Source: Albula goreensis (Eukaryota > Chordata > Actinopteri > Albuliformes > Albulidae). From it: a stretch of 64,000 bases of DNA. The position numbers and the translations under genes are program-made. The notes beneath the pieces are model-generated. The model was not told where the DNA came from. It did not search any database and saw nothing but the letters and a program-made list of their open reading frames with translations. Below are positions 1 through 13,200 of the stretch, piece after piece. The stretch covers positions 13,005,141 through 13,069,140 of the forward strand of contig CM040763.1 in NCBI GenBank assembly GCA_022829145.1, written 5' to 3'. Position 1 is the stretch's first letter, and each line of letters opens with the position of its first letter.

Positions 1-2385
1 TATCAATATCTATTCCTCAGAAACGTTTTGTATCTTATTTATCTTTTTCCTTTCAGAGTTCCCTGGTAATCACTGTGATACAGGTGCCAGGTTTTCTGCA
101 CTGCACAGTCACTTTACAAGTGGCTTGTGCATTTGGGTCAGGCAGATTGCGGGCAGCCAATCAAGCAGAGTCGCTGTGCATGAATGATGAGGCAGGGAAT
201 TCTTATGCTGTACGATGGCTGATCACTGTGGGACTCTTGATGACAGCTACTGTATTGTCAGCAGTTGATCTGGATGGGGGGGGGGGGGGTTGTTGGGGGT
301 GGGCGTGGACGTGGAGGGGGCTGCATAAGAATCCCAGCTGGATACACCACCCAGGAGGTACCATCAGTAAGTATTTGAAAATGAGTCCTAAGGAGAAAAT
401 ATGTTACTTATTCTAAGTTGTACCAAGAACACACACCAAGAGAATTATTTCTGCAAGGCTCATTTTTACATTTTTTTTCTAAAGGTGCAGCATTATATTA
501 GCACTTATAAATGCTGAATATCCAAATATTTTCCCAAGGTTATATGTTCTTTCCTTTATTGTATAATCAAGCTTGAATTTGAGTGCCCGGTCATGATCGT
601 ATGCCGGTCCTTACACCGCTTTGTTCTCCAGCATCTGTCCTTTGAAATGTATGTCAGTCAGTTGACTGCTTCTTCTTCACTCTACAATCTGACAGCTAAA
701 GAAAGGTTATTGAAGTAAAGTCTCAAAGGACTTGTGGGCACCCAATCGACCAGTGGAGTCCCTTGTGAGCTAGGCTGCCTGAGATCTTCCCTTCCTAGGC
801 TGTTGCTACGGCCAATTACGTATCGACCCATGGGATTCCAGACCCACGGTGGGCTCTGGCTCAGACAAGATTGGCCTGAGCTGCACAACTCATACCTGCA
901 GTAAAAACACATGCATTACACAGACATGCATCCATTCTGCTATTGAACACCTGAGCCCCTTTCTGTGTGTTCCTAATCGGCATTGTCTGAAGGACACCGA
1001 ACAGCCCACAGATAATGGGGACTGCTTATTCCACTAAAGTCAGCACATCCTGTTTGTGATAGATCTAAGAGAAGCTAAGTCACAACTCACTATTGCAAAT
1101 ATCACTCCCAGCAAGGCAAAAGGAAACCAAAAAAACAATTGGATGGAGATTGCACACATCTAAAGAGGGAGATTATGCGCAGGTTCAAAAGCACGCTGAG
1201 TCGCTTTAGCCTTTGATCAGTTTTCTCGGCAGTGATCTATGTAGCAATCTCCAAAACTGTTTGCTGACACACAAATCCGTTCAAAATTTTAAAACAATTT
1301 ATTGCAACATAACAGTGTCAAACTCTCAGGGGTTCAGTTTCCTGGAAAATTCTTGACATTCCATGTCTATGCAAAGAAAAATATGAATTGACATAATTGT
1401 GAGAATGTTTGTCAGGTGGATAACAGGTGGATAATGAAGATACACAGTTGCTCAGTCCAGTGAGGGTAGGGGCCAACCAATGTATAATTAGGGGTTATGA
1501 TGATATCATTCTATTAAGTTGTGACAAATGGAAATTACTGTAACACCTCTGTTATGTCCCACCCAGTGTCTCTTTCTTAATGTGCAGTCATCATTTAGCT
1601 AGTATAGCTGGGGACAATCCCTTTACAACAGCTACTCTAAACAGAAAGCACCACAGAGCAACACATACTTAAGCACATGATTGGAATGTATTCAAGCATG
1701 ACCCATGACCCCGAAAGAAGTGTTGAAAAATATGCTCTCTTTCTTCATGTTGTGGGTCAGTAAGTTCAATTACCATGACCGGGTGGTTTGTCAATTGATA
1801 TTTCATTCTGTGCAAATTTTATGCGCTCGGCACCGATTCTCAGTAAAGAGGTCAGTCCTATGTAAATCAAACGTGATTAACTGATGGATTTCCGTAAACA
1901 AGGTCCTGGAGGTGAAACTATTCAATATTTTCTTTTTGGCCGGAACATTGTGGATAATGTAAACAGAGATGGCCCAGCATACATTATTTCAATTTATATT
2001 GACTTACTGTGTCTTACAAGAAAAGGCAAGAGAATAAGGGAGGAGGACATGGATGAAAAGAGGTGAGTCCTTTTTTTCATGCGAGCACAGTACTTGCACA
2101 TACAATAACATTTCCTGCAGAGCCGATTCAACTGGGAGGGCAAGGCTATCCCAAAACCACACGATAAGGGTTTCATTACCACATGAATTGAGCCATGCTA
2201 CAGCCTGCTGAATAGCACGAAAAGGAATATTGAAGTCCTGCATCCTCGGGAGAATTCCAACAAACGCGCACGGGAGCAAAGTGAATTACTGCTGTCTGAA
2301 GTAATCTGGGGTAGGCGCTCACTCTGGGCTGCGAGTGGCCTACTGAGAGCAGCACGGCAGCTGGATGCTGGAGCGAGAGAGTGTG
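1..2385. other. Gene-free stretch
   Basis: No supportable exon on either strand. It contains a 12-G run at about 278-289 and otherwise unremarkable AT-rich sequence. The short open frames have no recognisable relatives. Confidence 0.6.
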
Positions 2386-2700
2386 TGAAAGTGTGTGTGT
2401 GTGTGTGTATATGTGTGTGTGCAGGTGCATGAGTGTGTGAGAGTGCATTGTGTGTCAGTGAGCGTGTGAGTATGTGTAGGTGTGAGTGTTTGTGTGTCTG
2501 TGCGAGTGGGCATGTGTGTGTGCAGGTGCATGAGTGTGTGAGAGTGCATTGTGTGTCAGTGAGCAGGTGTGAGTCTGTGCGAGTGGGCATGTGTGTGTGT
2601 GCAGGTGCATGAGTGTGTGAGTGCATTGTGTGTCAGTCTGTGAGTATGTGTAGGTGTGAGCAGTGAGTGTGTGTGCACGTGCGTGAGTGTGGGTGTGCAT
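2386..2700. repeat. GT-rich repeat with higher-order units
   Basis: Built on GTGTGT with recurring longer words: GCAGGTGCATGAGTGTGTGA starts at 2421, 2522 and 2601, so the spacings are 101 and 79 bases. GTGCATTGTGTGTCAGT recurs inside each copy. The many His/Thr-rich open frames on the opposite strand are a by-product of this composition, not genes. Confidence 0.9.
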
Positions 2701-5700
2701 AAGGGGCCTCAGCAAGTGTGTGCACAGCATGCAGAGGATGCAGAATCAGGGGTCACCTTTGGGGGTCCTGATTTGATTGTGTCCAAAAACAACCGAAAGG
2801 CAGGTCTGATCTATGCTGGAGGAGGCACCAGCATCAATCTTAAGCCTGGACTGGGGTGCGATTCTATTCCATCCTACTGCTCTAGTGTAATAACATCATG
2901 TTTTGCCATTTTTTAAAATCTCATACATTGTGTTCCCAAATGGAGTAATACAGTGGTTTGCCGTGCAACTTTATTTGCAACATATTTTATAAGTGTTGCA
3001 CAGAATTGTTCACAGTCAATACAAGGCACAGCAATCTCTTTTGAAATGCAGATTCAATTCAAGCTCATTGATAAATGGAATGAAGGAATAAATTAAGGAA
3101 TTTAGATACAGTAGGACATCAGAGAGATGAAGCTCAGTGTTATGGACTTGACCGGTCAACAGGAGAGAAAATGGAGGTAGCATGCACAATAACGCTTTAT
3201 CAAGCTCATTACCGTGTCTGGTGCAGAAAGCACGCATTAAATGAAGTCAGGTTTTACATACAAATAAAAACATAATCAATTTTATTCAAAGTGTATATTG
3301 CGCAATGAAATAACTTGATATTGCAATGAAATATAATGTTTCATAAGATTTCCTATTCAGTGGGTGGAGCAGTGGTTTATTGTTTTTATTGCAATCTGGC
3401 TCTTGATGAATGCAAGCAGCTGTGTGAATGACAGTTACGGCCGTGTTTTGTGGAAGAACATGTTGTGTGCTGTGCTGGTTTTATGTGGTCTCTGCAATAT
3501 TTCATCCTTCCATATGTCTCTTCCCGTCTTTCCAGACAGGAAAAGCTAAGACGTGGATGCTTGACAGCAGGAATTAATGCATACAGTGAGAAACATTGTG
3601 TACTAAAATCGTGTACTTGTGACAGAAATAAATGTCAGTGTTTACCACAGATATAACATATAATTATGTAATTATAATGCCTTTATGAGGAAGAGGAAAT
3701 ATGATTATTTACTAGTTTTTGAAATACAATTTTATTAATTTTGTCAACCGGGGGCAATTTCAAAATAATGGGAGTACTTTAATTGAAAATATTATATTAT
3801 GGTAGCAACACAATTTGATGGATTGACATTGCCTGAAAACCATTATGAAACCCAGCTATTAACTCAGAAGCGCATGGTAAATTCAACATCCATCCACAGC
3901 TCCACAGGCAAAATGAATCATTAATTAGGAAAAAACATACTCAATGCGGTAGGTTCACCTCTGGGATAAAATGTGATTTTAGTAGAGGAGAAGCTCAAAC
4001 CAAGACACAATCACATTTAATTATTTCATCAACATTGCACTGGTGGTACTCAAGTGGAAAACAGAGAGCAAAATAATTACTTTCCATACTAATATTTTGA
4101 CTCAATCTACCTCCATATTCAGAAATAGCACGCTTTGTAGTCTCTGTGATCAGTTATTGTTGAGTCTCCTGACACAAGCCCTTCTGTAAAGCTCTACGTC
4201 TGCTTTATAATCATAATCATTATCAATATTCAATTAATTTTGTAGCAGATGGTCTTATTGAGATTGACTCATAAACAGTATTTTGTTTTTGTCTGATTAT
4301 GTATTTCTGATCTTCAGTATTTATCCTAATCACTCTTAAATTGAGATTTATATGGGATTACTGGTGTGTGTCTGTCTTTTTGTCTGTCAGTTTACAGGAC
4401 AATCAAGGAAACTGGGTCAACATAAAACTTTTAGGTAAAATAGCTTTCTGCAAAAAAAGGAGAATATTTCATGCTTCATATATTTATTCATTTGTATAGA
4501 TTTGATAACATAGCCACCAGAGGCATGCACTCATCAAAGTGTCAAGTTATTTCAGTTACCATACAAACCTTACCCAAGCACAGTACAGTGGTTTCCCACC
4601 AAGAATTTAGCTTCTTCCCTGTTCCCTAATCACTATGCCAGAGTGTATAGGCATTTTGCACAAAGTAATAATTTCAGATTTAAGTTTATGTTGTGAAACG
4701 CAGCATGCCAAGCCTGACCGAATATTAAGTATTATTCTGTATGGAAATAAGGTGCATATGGTGGATTTACATGCATTTTGACCATACATCACAACTACTT
4801 TCTGAATTTAGTCACACCTATGCAGTGATGTCATATTAAGGCTGTATTTCCTGTTTATCATTGCTGAACTTTAGAAAAAAAGCTTGAGACTTCATTTTTG
4901 TCAGGCTTTTGACTGTGACAGAGCAGTGCAAATACAAAAAGCATGGGTAAATTGTTCCATTTCTTCATCTTACAAATATGAAAGATGATATGAAAGGGAA
5001 TAAGGAGCAGTGGATCTTTTCTTAAAGAGAACCCTCTGCCGCAATTTTTTTGGCATGCTGCTGGATACTCGGTCTAATATCTCATCACACCATGTTCAGG
5101 TAGATCTAAAATTACAGGCTGCCATCTCCTCTGAGCTATGTGTGACGGGCCCTGTGCTGTTTGTATAGTGGCATGCTGATTCCCACTGTCAGCATTTGTC
5201 TCGTGTGTCATTTTCTGGCAATTATAGCATTTTGGTTAATGAATGGCACCTGGGGGTCCAATATGACGTCTCACTCTCACATGTGGAGAAGACAGACTGG
5301 GCCAATGTGATACACCAGTCTCAAGAGGTTTGTGGAGGCTCTGGAGTTTTGATGGTGAATAATAACCTTTAAGAGGAGAAATAAATGAAACACGCTGTCA
5401 GACTGCACAAAAGAAATATATCCTGACACCAACGGCAAGTATTCCTCAAGCCTTTATCCGGAGTCATTCCACTCCATACCAAGACAGCTCCTGTTTGTCG
5501 AGCTTTGAAGTGCAGAGATCCAGAGCAGTTAATGAGGGTCACAAAAAAAGGAGGCGCCAGGAGAGCCATCCGTAGAAGGAGTATTCCCGCAGTAGTCCAT
5601 CTTTGTGACTCTCAGTACCTGCAGAGCATCCAGCCATGAAATAGAGGGAAAACCTCCAGAGTAGAGAGTTAATTGACCGGCTTTCAGAGAAGGTGGGGAA

Positions 5701-6214
5701 ATCATCAATACTTTACCTTAGCGTTGTCACTAAACACACACTTTAAGCTTGAAATTAATTTGATAAAACAAAGGAAAAAAAGCAGACCGTTAATGAAACC
5801 AAAGGAGAGATCTTGGTTGGATGCATGCTGTGCTGTGTTCTGTTGTACATACTAAGCAGACGCACAGGTCTATAATCAGACTGGACAGACACCACCCACT
5901 CTTCGCCTCTGAGAGGAGTCTGTGCTGCTGTTCCCCACAGCTGGATTCCCCTGGCATGGCCGTCACAAGGGAAGATTCTTTCATTAGCATTGAGCAGGTG
6001 GCATAGCCAATCAATGTTCATATGGCAGATCAGCACTCACTTGTTTTGCAGGGCTAAATTCAATCCCTCACCAAAGCCTTAATCCGCACAGCCATGACCC
6101 AGTGTACTTGAGCAGAAGTGCTTTGTTTTAAGTGTGATCATTGCAATTCATTCCTAGATGAAGGTTGTTACACCATTATATACTTGTTCTCTTAGAAGAA
6201 TTATATATGTATAT
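2701..6214. other. Gene-free stretch
   Basis: I see no gene, RNA or clear repeat. A slightly GC-richer zone at 5280-6000 gives overlapping open frames on both strands without family resemblance. Confidence 0.55.
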
Positions 6215-7290
6215 TATGTGGAGGTAGTAATGGAAAAACCAAATGTGAAATGAGTTTTGAAGTAACTAAATTGAGTTTCTAAACCAGCAATGAGAGATTG
6301 AATAGATTTTGTTAGGAGTCCAATAGCTGGTGCCTTGCAGGTGCATCAGTCACAGAAACAGCTAAATTATTTAATGTGTCAAGGGGAACAAGTGTTGGAA
6401 ATCATGAAAGCATGCACCAAAGAAGGAAAACCTGCATCAGAAAAAAGAAACTATGGCCACAAGTCATAGCTCTTTAAAAGGGACAGAAATATAACAGAAT
6501 GGTTGGTAAAACCACAGAACAACTGCCTCAGAAATTACCATGACTCTGATTCCTCACCTCAACAAAAACTGTACATTCTGTGCTTCACAAGCATGATAGC
6601 TATGGTAGGGCTGCCATTCAGACACCGCTAGTATCTGACACCATGTACTTCTGAACAATGGAAGGAAGTATTATGGTCTGATGAGCTGTCTTCTGCTCTT
6701 CTCCTACGGCTGGATGGGTCAGTGTTCAAAGACACCCGTCAGGCAACATTGCCTGTTCCTGGCAGGTAAACATTGTGGTGGATCTCTTACGGTACAGGAA
6801 ACCATCTCAAGGAAGCCATTTGAGATTGATTATTACAGTGCATTGCAAAATTACAGCCAAAGAATATAAAGAAATTTTAGGCACCTGGATACACCCTATA
6901 GTGCGAACAATCAAGTTATTGCTTCCATCCATATCCCAAAATAATAATAATGCCCAATACAAACCGATAAACTGATCCATGAGAGGTTTAATAAACACCA
7001 GGATGGAGTCACCTTCCACTGCCCGCCCAGTTACCACATTTCAGTATCATTTTACCTTTAGCAGAAGTTCTACAGTGTACAGTCCTTCATCTCTGTAAGA
7101 ACTGGAGGCTTTCCCTCTGAAGAATGGCTCAGGATTCTACCAGAAACAGATCAAAGGCTGTAAAAATTCATTCCAGGAAGGACTGAAGCTGTTCTAAATC
7201 CAAAGGGCAGCCAAACTCCTTATTGGTTAATAAATATTCATTTATTGTTTGATGTTTCCATTATGTTTTATATCTGTTATCTGTACATGT
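6215..7290 (+). pseudogene. Decayed Tc1-like (Tc1/mariner) transposon with broken transposase
   Basis: The + strand reads as a Tc1-type transposase with several stops and frameshifts. Visible in order are a helix-turn-helix segment TAKLFNVSRG (from about 6356) continuing a frame later as KACTKEGKPASEKRN, then WKEVLWSDE near 6665 carrying the first catalytic Asp region, and the C-terminal SEEWLRILPET followed by EAVLNPKGSQTPYW near 7115-7220. Imperfect terminal inverted repeat remnants are seen as AGTAATGGAAAAACCAAA at about 6225 and TTGATGTTTCCATTAT at about 7249. The element is non-functional. Confidence 0.75.
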
Positions 7291-10200
7291 TGAACCTATA
7301 TATATATATATAGTTACATCTCTTCAGGCAGTGAAGTATGTCGATCCATGCATTCTTTTGGAACATGTACTCCTCAGGGTAGTGGTATGCCTGAGGCAAA
7401 ACTAAGGGCCATTACAACTCCCAGGAGCATGAGTCCCTTTCCATTCCTATTGTGTGATGGACTATAATGAGTACTTTAGCTGTTTTCAAGACCATTTTAT
7501 ATCCAGTGTGCTACCACAGACATTGATACTGTGTTTTAACTGGCCACATTAGAGTGTGCTTGAGCCATGCTGTAAAGGCTCCAAGCAATCATTAACATTG
7601 TATTGTGTTGATGCAGGTATACCTGACCCTGTAAAAATGTTTATGCCACAGCTACATGTCATGGCCATTCAAGCATAGTTTCATCATAGGTTAGTTCTGC
7701 AACAAGTTGGTAATTCGTCTAAATTATCCTGTTGGAAGCAATGATGTATTACTAAAATGTGTCATTCACACTGAACACAATGTTTCACAAAGATTTAACA
7801 CGATCGTCAATGGTCCTTACAATACAGCGCAATGAAAAGGAGACCAGGAAACCACAGTAGATGTGCTGCAAAATGTTCTTGTTTTCATGTGGTGATAGCA
7901 TCCAAAAATCAAAATTCAAAGAACCTGCTGTTTCAGTATTCAGTATTCCCAAAACCCAAACGTATTGCTTGTAACTACTGTGACAGTGTGACAGGCATAG
8001 TCAATCTGCACTGTAGAACACCTCTGGTCCATGCACAGTTCCTGTATTAGACAAGCTGGCCTGGCACTCTATGAGATGCAATTGGTGCGAATCAATTTTC
8101 GGCAGCTCCCCCAAGTTACCCTGGCACAGGCCAGGGTCCATCCAGGCCCATTACAGAGTAAGCGTGGCTGACAGGGTGTAGCGCCAAACGGCGGGGACTC
8201 AGACAAATGGGCCCGCTCTTCAGATGACCTCGCACTGCTGGGCTCAGCCAGAGAGCCGACCCCCTCATCAGCCTCTGTTCTGATGTTCTCCCTCATTCTG
8301 TACATTAATGAGCTTGGCGGTCGCCAGGAATCCTAATTAAACCACATCTCTATTATCCCAACTGTTCGCAGGGCTCCTTCTGCTGTTGTCATACTAATTG
8401 GCCGCTTGTTGTTGATTTCTATTTAACGCAGGGGGAGTCCGCATTGAATTGTAAAACAGGGAAAGGGGACCATTTTGAGAGACTAAAAGAGGGGGTCACA
8501 GTTCAACCAAGAACACTGCCAGTCAGACCAGCTGAGAGGTTGAGTGCTAAGGCACTGCACAGTGAACACTACTTGGCTTTTCTATGAATGTGAGATAAGG
8601 TGAGGGTGAGTGTCAGGAAAAGACATCCAGATGAATCACTATTTTATGAAATTAAATAGACGCTCTTCAAATTGAAAACAAAGCTTTTGCTAAATGAGAT
8701 TTGCACATTGTGCCATCCAGATTTTCGAAACTGGAGCTTGTGAAGTTTTCTTGAAATTTCCAGATGCTGAAGGCACAAGGCATACGGCAGAGCTACATGT
8801 GTGATATCAGTCTTATTCAAGCACATATTGTGTCTGCAGTAATGAGTGAAAAGCTCAACTCTAGTGTGACAAACCTTGAGAGGAAATACGTTTCACCTAG
8901 AAAGAAAGCAATGACTTGTTTTCAATCACAGAAAGCTGAGTTTACTTTCAATCCAAGAAAGCACACCACTGTCAATACTATTTTCGCTCCTAATTTCCCC
9001 CTGGTTGCACGGTTTGCACTCTTTGAAGAGAAGACAAAAACCTATTACTCTTAAAAAAATAACCCCTGCCTCTGGAAAGGAAGCACTGATGAACAGAATT
9101 CCTCCTCTGACACCTGAAATATTGTCAAACCCATGAGTGATAGTAGTGGTAAAGACTGAAGCGGTACATCTGTTGTACTGCAGTCATAGAAAAATGTCAT
9201 TCTTGTAGAATTCTTGCAAAAAAGCAGTATCGATGGTGATGTCCTTAGAACTAAAAACTAGAAAAACTTTCCAAGACTCCGATAATGTATTCGATTCCCT
9301 TATCCAGCAATAATTCATGAGTGGACCTTTAGTTACCATGGATTGTTTGGAGATCTAATTAGTTGTGTCACAGCGATCTGGCAGCAACAAAGATAAGTGG
9401 TGTGAAATAATTACTTTCTGAATTAATCTTGAAAAAGGCGGGCTATCTCTACCCAACTAATATTACGGTTTCACACAGTCTCTGACCTTTCATAACCCTT
9501 TCTTAAAATATGCATGAAAAAATTCATAACGATTAAAAAACATTAATGACTACAACCCTCAATAATTATGAATAGCATGTTATATTGCTGTGCACAGATG
9601 CATGGCAGATCCACTGAATGTGGTCCTGATAACTCGAAATAAATTGTTTTGCCTTTTCCCGTCATGATTCCAGAAGACTGGCTCGCCTTGCTTGTTAAAG
9701 CAATCAAATATAAAATGCAAATTCTAAAAATCCTGCAGCAGTCGGTATCAAACAGAATTTCACACTTGAGCTCAACCTTGCAGATCTTGCTCATTGCTGC
9801 TCTATCATGCAAGTCAGCTATTTTTAACCACCACACAACAAGGAACACGGTCTTTCAGGGAGCTGAGTATCTTCAACGCACTGTATCTGCCAGTACTAAC
9901 CTACAGCATTATAACTACAAACCACTATGTGAATTTAATTCCTTTGAAAGTGAACACAGGGAGTCAGAATTTACACCATGCGATTGAAACAGAGCGTGAT
10001 GTTGGCCCTCCCAGGGGTTCAAAAATTACAGAAAACTAGGAATGCAGCTTTTTCCCTAAAGGCAACATGAAGGGCTTCCTTTGAACAGACAATTGTAAAT
10101 GAGAAAATCTTGTCTTCAGACCAATATTGCAATACAAGCAATGTATTTTCAAATGTGATGAACTTAAACAATTAAATCATAGAAGACTGCCCAACTCCAA

Positions 10201-13200
10201 AAGGACAGATTCTACTAGCTATTCACGGCATATGATACTACAACAGTCTTTCTGTATGAGGGTCTATGTATTTGATCATAGAGCATTGAAATCCAAAACG
10301 CCAAAAGATGAAAGAGCAATGAACACAGTCACTGCCTTTATTATTGGTCACATAAACTGCCATGTTTACTGGACTGTGCAGTACCTATAACTGCTGCACA
10401 AGCAGGTACCCATAGGACAAAGGTTGGATGTTAGAGAAGACCTCATGGAAAGCAAACTTTGACAAACGATGCCTGTAAGATGCTGACAGTCTTTGATACT
10501 GGGAGCGGTTCCCATAGTTGCCTCCTCTGCATTGTCTCCCATCTGTCAGGAGGCATCAGAGATCTGGCACACTGGGGTTCACGCACACTGACAGCCCAGG
10601 GACCGGCGGGGACGGGGTGACAGAGTGCAGCTGCCCTGGAGGTAATAGGCCCCCCTGTGATGGCTGGGAGGAAAAAGCACTGTGTATGTTAGTGTCCGTG
10701 TGTGTGAGCGTGTATATGTGCCACAAGCCAGATAGCGTATCACGCTCTCACTGACAGAGATCCACAAGAGGCCCGCCTGTGTCCTAAACACCATTAAAAC
10801 CAAACAATGGGCTGCAGAAAAAAGCAAAGGGGCCAGAGGGATTCTCCTTCTCTCTCATCTCACCAGCCACTGCACCGTGCATCTTTTATCCGAGGGTAGT
10901 CAAGCTTCACAACACGTTCCTCCTTTTGATATAGCACTGTAGCTTTTTTTTAAGTTCAGAGTCTGTGGCTCTTAGCATGATTTACAAGAGCTTAAATAGG
11001 CTGCAAGCATGTCATCCGTAGCAGTGGTGGGAAAGGAGCAAGTTATAATAAAGTGTTGGGAGGCCTGGAAGAAGGAACCGAGGTGTGTCCACTTGTCTCT
11101 TCCCGCAATGCTAGGCTTCACTTCCCTGGAGTCTCCTATGCAATGGAGAGCATTTATCAGCCTGTTATGAAAACCCTTTCTAATAAATATCCACATGGGC
11201 TTTGGCGTGCAGCTCTTGTACTTCAGTAAGGCTGAGATGCTACTTCATGTGGTAAAGCTCATAGAAAGTCTTGGTTTTCCCCCAAAACTGTTTGTTATGC
11301 ATCTGAGGATTTTTCAGTGCATTGCAGGGCTGATATAACATGGGGATTCAAATGTGAATCACTGTGGCAACAAGAGTAATAAGTAAAGAATAGCTAGATG
11401 TGCAGTACACTGTTTAAGCATCAACAATGGTAATATTAAAAAAGCGCAGGGAAAGCACTGTGCCAAAGAAATATTATGCTTATCCTGAAAAGCACAGATG
11501 ACCTGTAAATATCACATTACCTAAGGCAATACAATAAGGCGATATTAACTTTGAAGCATTGAATATTCAAGTCACTAATGATGCGCTGGTGCTGTGCATG
11601 ACACGTATCTCAATGATAAGTTAGTCTTTGCGCTAGGCACCATGATGAAGGCTGAAATGGTGTGTTATGCTGTTGGCATTGGAAAATGGTAAGGACTGAC
11701 AGGTATGACAAATGCAAGTCCAAAATACCACAGAGGGTATTCTGCAGCCAGAGATGATCAGAGGTGACTGACTATATGAATTTTCCAAATAACATGATGA
11801 GCACACATGTAGTCAAAGCAAAGACACTCTACATCCCTACCATCCTCTGTCCATGTAGAGCAATCTGTGTGACTCCTGGAGTAAAAGCACACTTTAATGG
11901 TTGAGCTGTGTATCACCCAGCTGGGTGTTTGAAAGCCAGCCATTCCATTACCAGCTATGGCTCAATGTCCATACTGATGAGGCAGCACTTGGCTCAGCCT
12001 CACTGGATAAAATCAGGGGTCAAGCAAGTTAAATGCTCAGTATCATTGCTCCCTAGCAGCCCTGTCCTGTCCTGTGCATTTGAAATGGTCAAAATTGGAC
12101 TTAATATGTGATTGCTGTTGCATCTGCAGTATGGAAAAAACTGAGAAGTCATTAAAATGTGAAATGGAGAAGTTATGTGTGTGGCTACTTCCTCTTTACC
12201 TTTAGAAAAAGTTACTCATTGAGGCGAACAGTGTAGCTAAATCTGGGTGGTTAAGGTGGGTGAGGGCAAACAAAAGTCATGTTAGACTGAAAACAGACAC
12301 TCATTGACTAAGCAGATGACATATTCAGTGTGAGATATTTGACTTTCCCACATAAGATTTCCCCATTGAAAATGAAAGTGTGACGATTAGAGCTATTTCA
12401 TTGGTATCAAGGAGGATGTATGGGTCATCATTTTTCAAAGATGGGCAAAGACAGCTTTTATATGTGTGAAGAGTCACTGGCTCAAAGAGTCATTTCCCAG
12501 GCTACTCAGCCTCTGTCCGATCATGACTGTTTTACTAGAAGAAAACCTGCAGCGGGTATGTGGGAAACCCTGTCACATCTTTCCAACAATTGAGCCATTT
12601 TTACCGCCTTGGTAAATTGTTAATGTGCCATTTTAATGAGTCTGGAGAATGATGAAATGCCAAAGCAACCTCATGAAAATAAACAATTCGCTCCATCCCC
12701 TTCAGCAATAATCTGCCTGAGCATGGGCCTTTTTCCTGCAATGATTAAAACGAAACACTCGGTAAATGAAAGCTTTGTGTAACAATATTTCATGCAATTT
12801 CATTGGGTTCCAAAACAGTTTAACTATTACAAAGCCTACATCCCTAGCTTCAATGGCAATCTGTTGCCTAAAAAAAGATTCCAATCTTTCTTGCAGAGCA
12901 GAACACTGGTATATCTGTATTTTTCATTTAACCTTGAACTTTTTATTTTTTTATATCAATTGCATTTTGGCTGTATACCTATCATTTTAGTATATTTGGT
13001 CTTTAATAACGATTTGTCCCTTTCCTTTCATGATCTGGGGAAAATTTACTAATTTATAAGTTTCTGAAATAATTATACTGCTCATGTATATTTCAGAATA
13101 CAGCATTGAAATGTATTTGAACACTTGAACCAACTGCACCCACAGCACCTGGAAATATATTTCCTTAATTAAATGGTGTCTACTGAATAAACATATTCAA

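Noticed and set aside
2176..2730. Several His/Thr-rich minus-strand open frames of up to 142 codons
   Set aside because: They are translations of the GT-rich repeat, not genes.
10860..10960. Minus-strand open stretch ending in a donor-like GGCTG/GTGAGA
   Set aside because: No pyrimidine tract or convincing acceptor, and no recognisable peptide.
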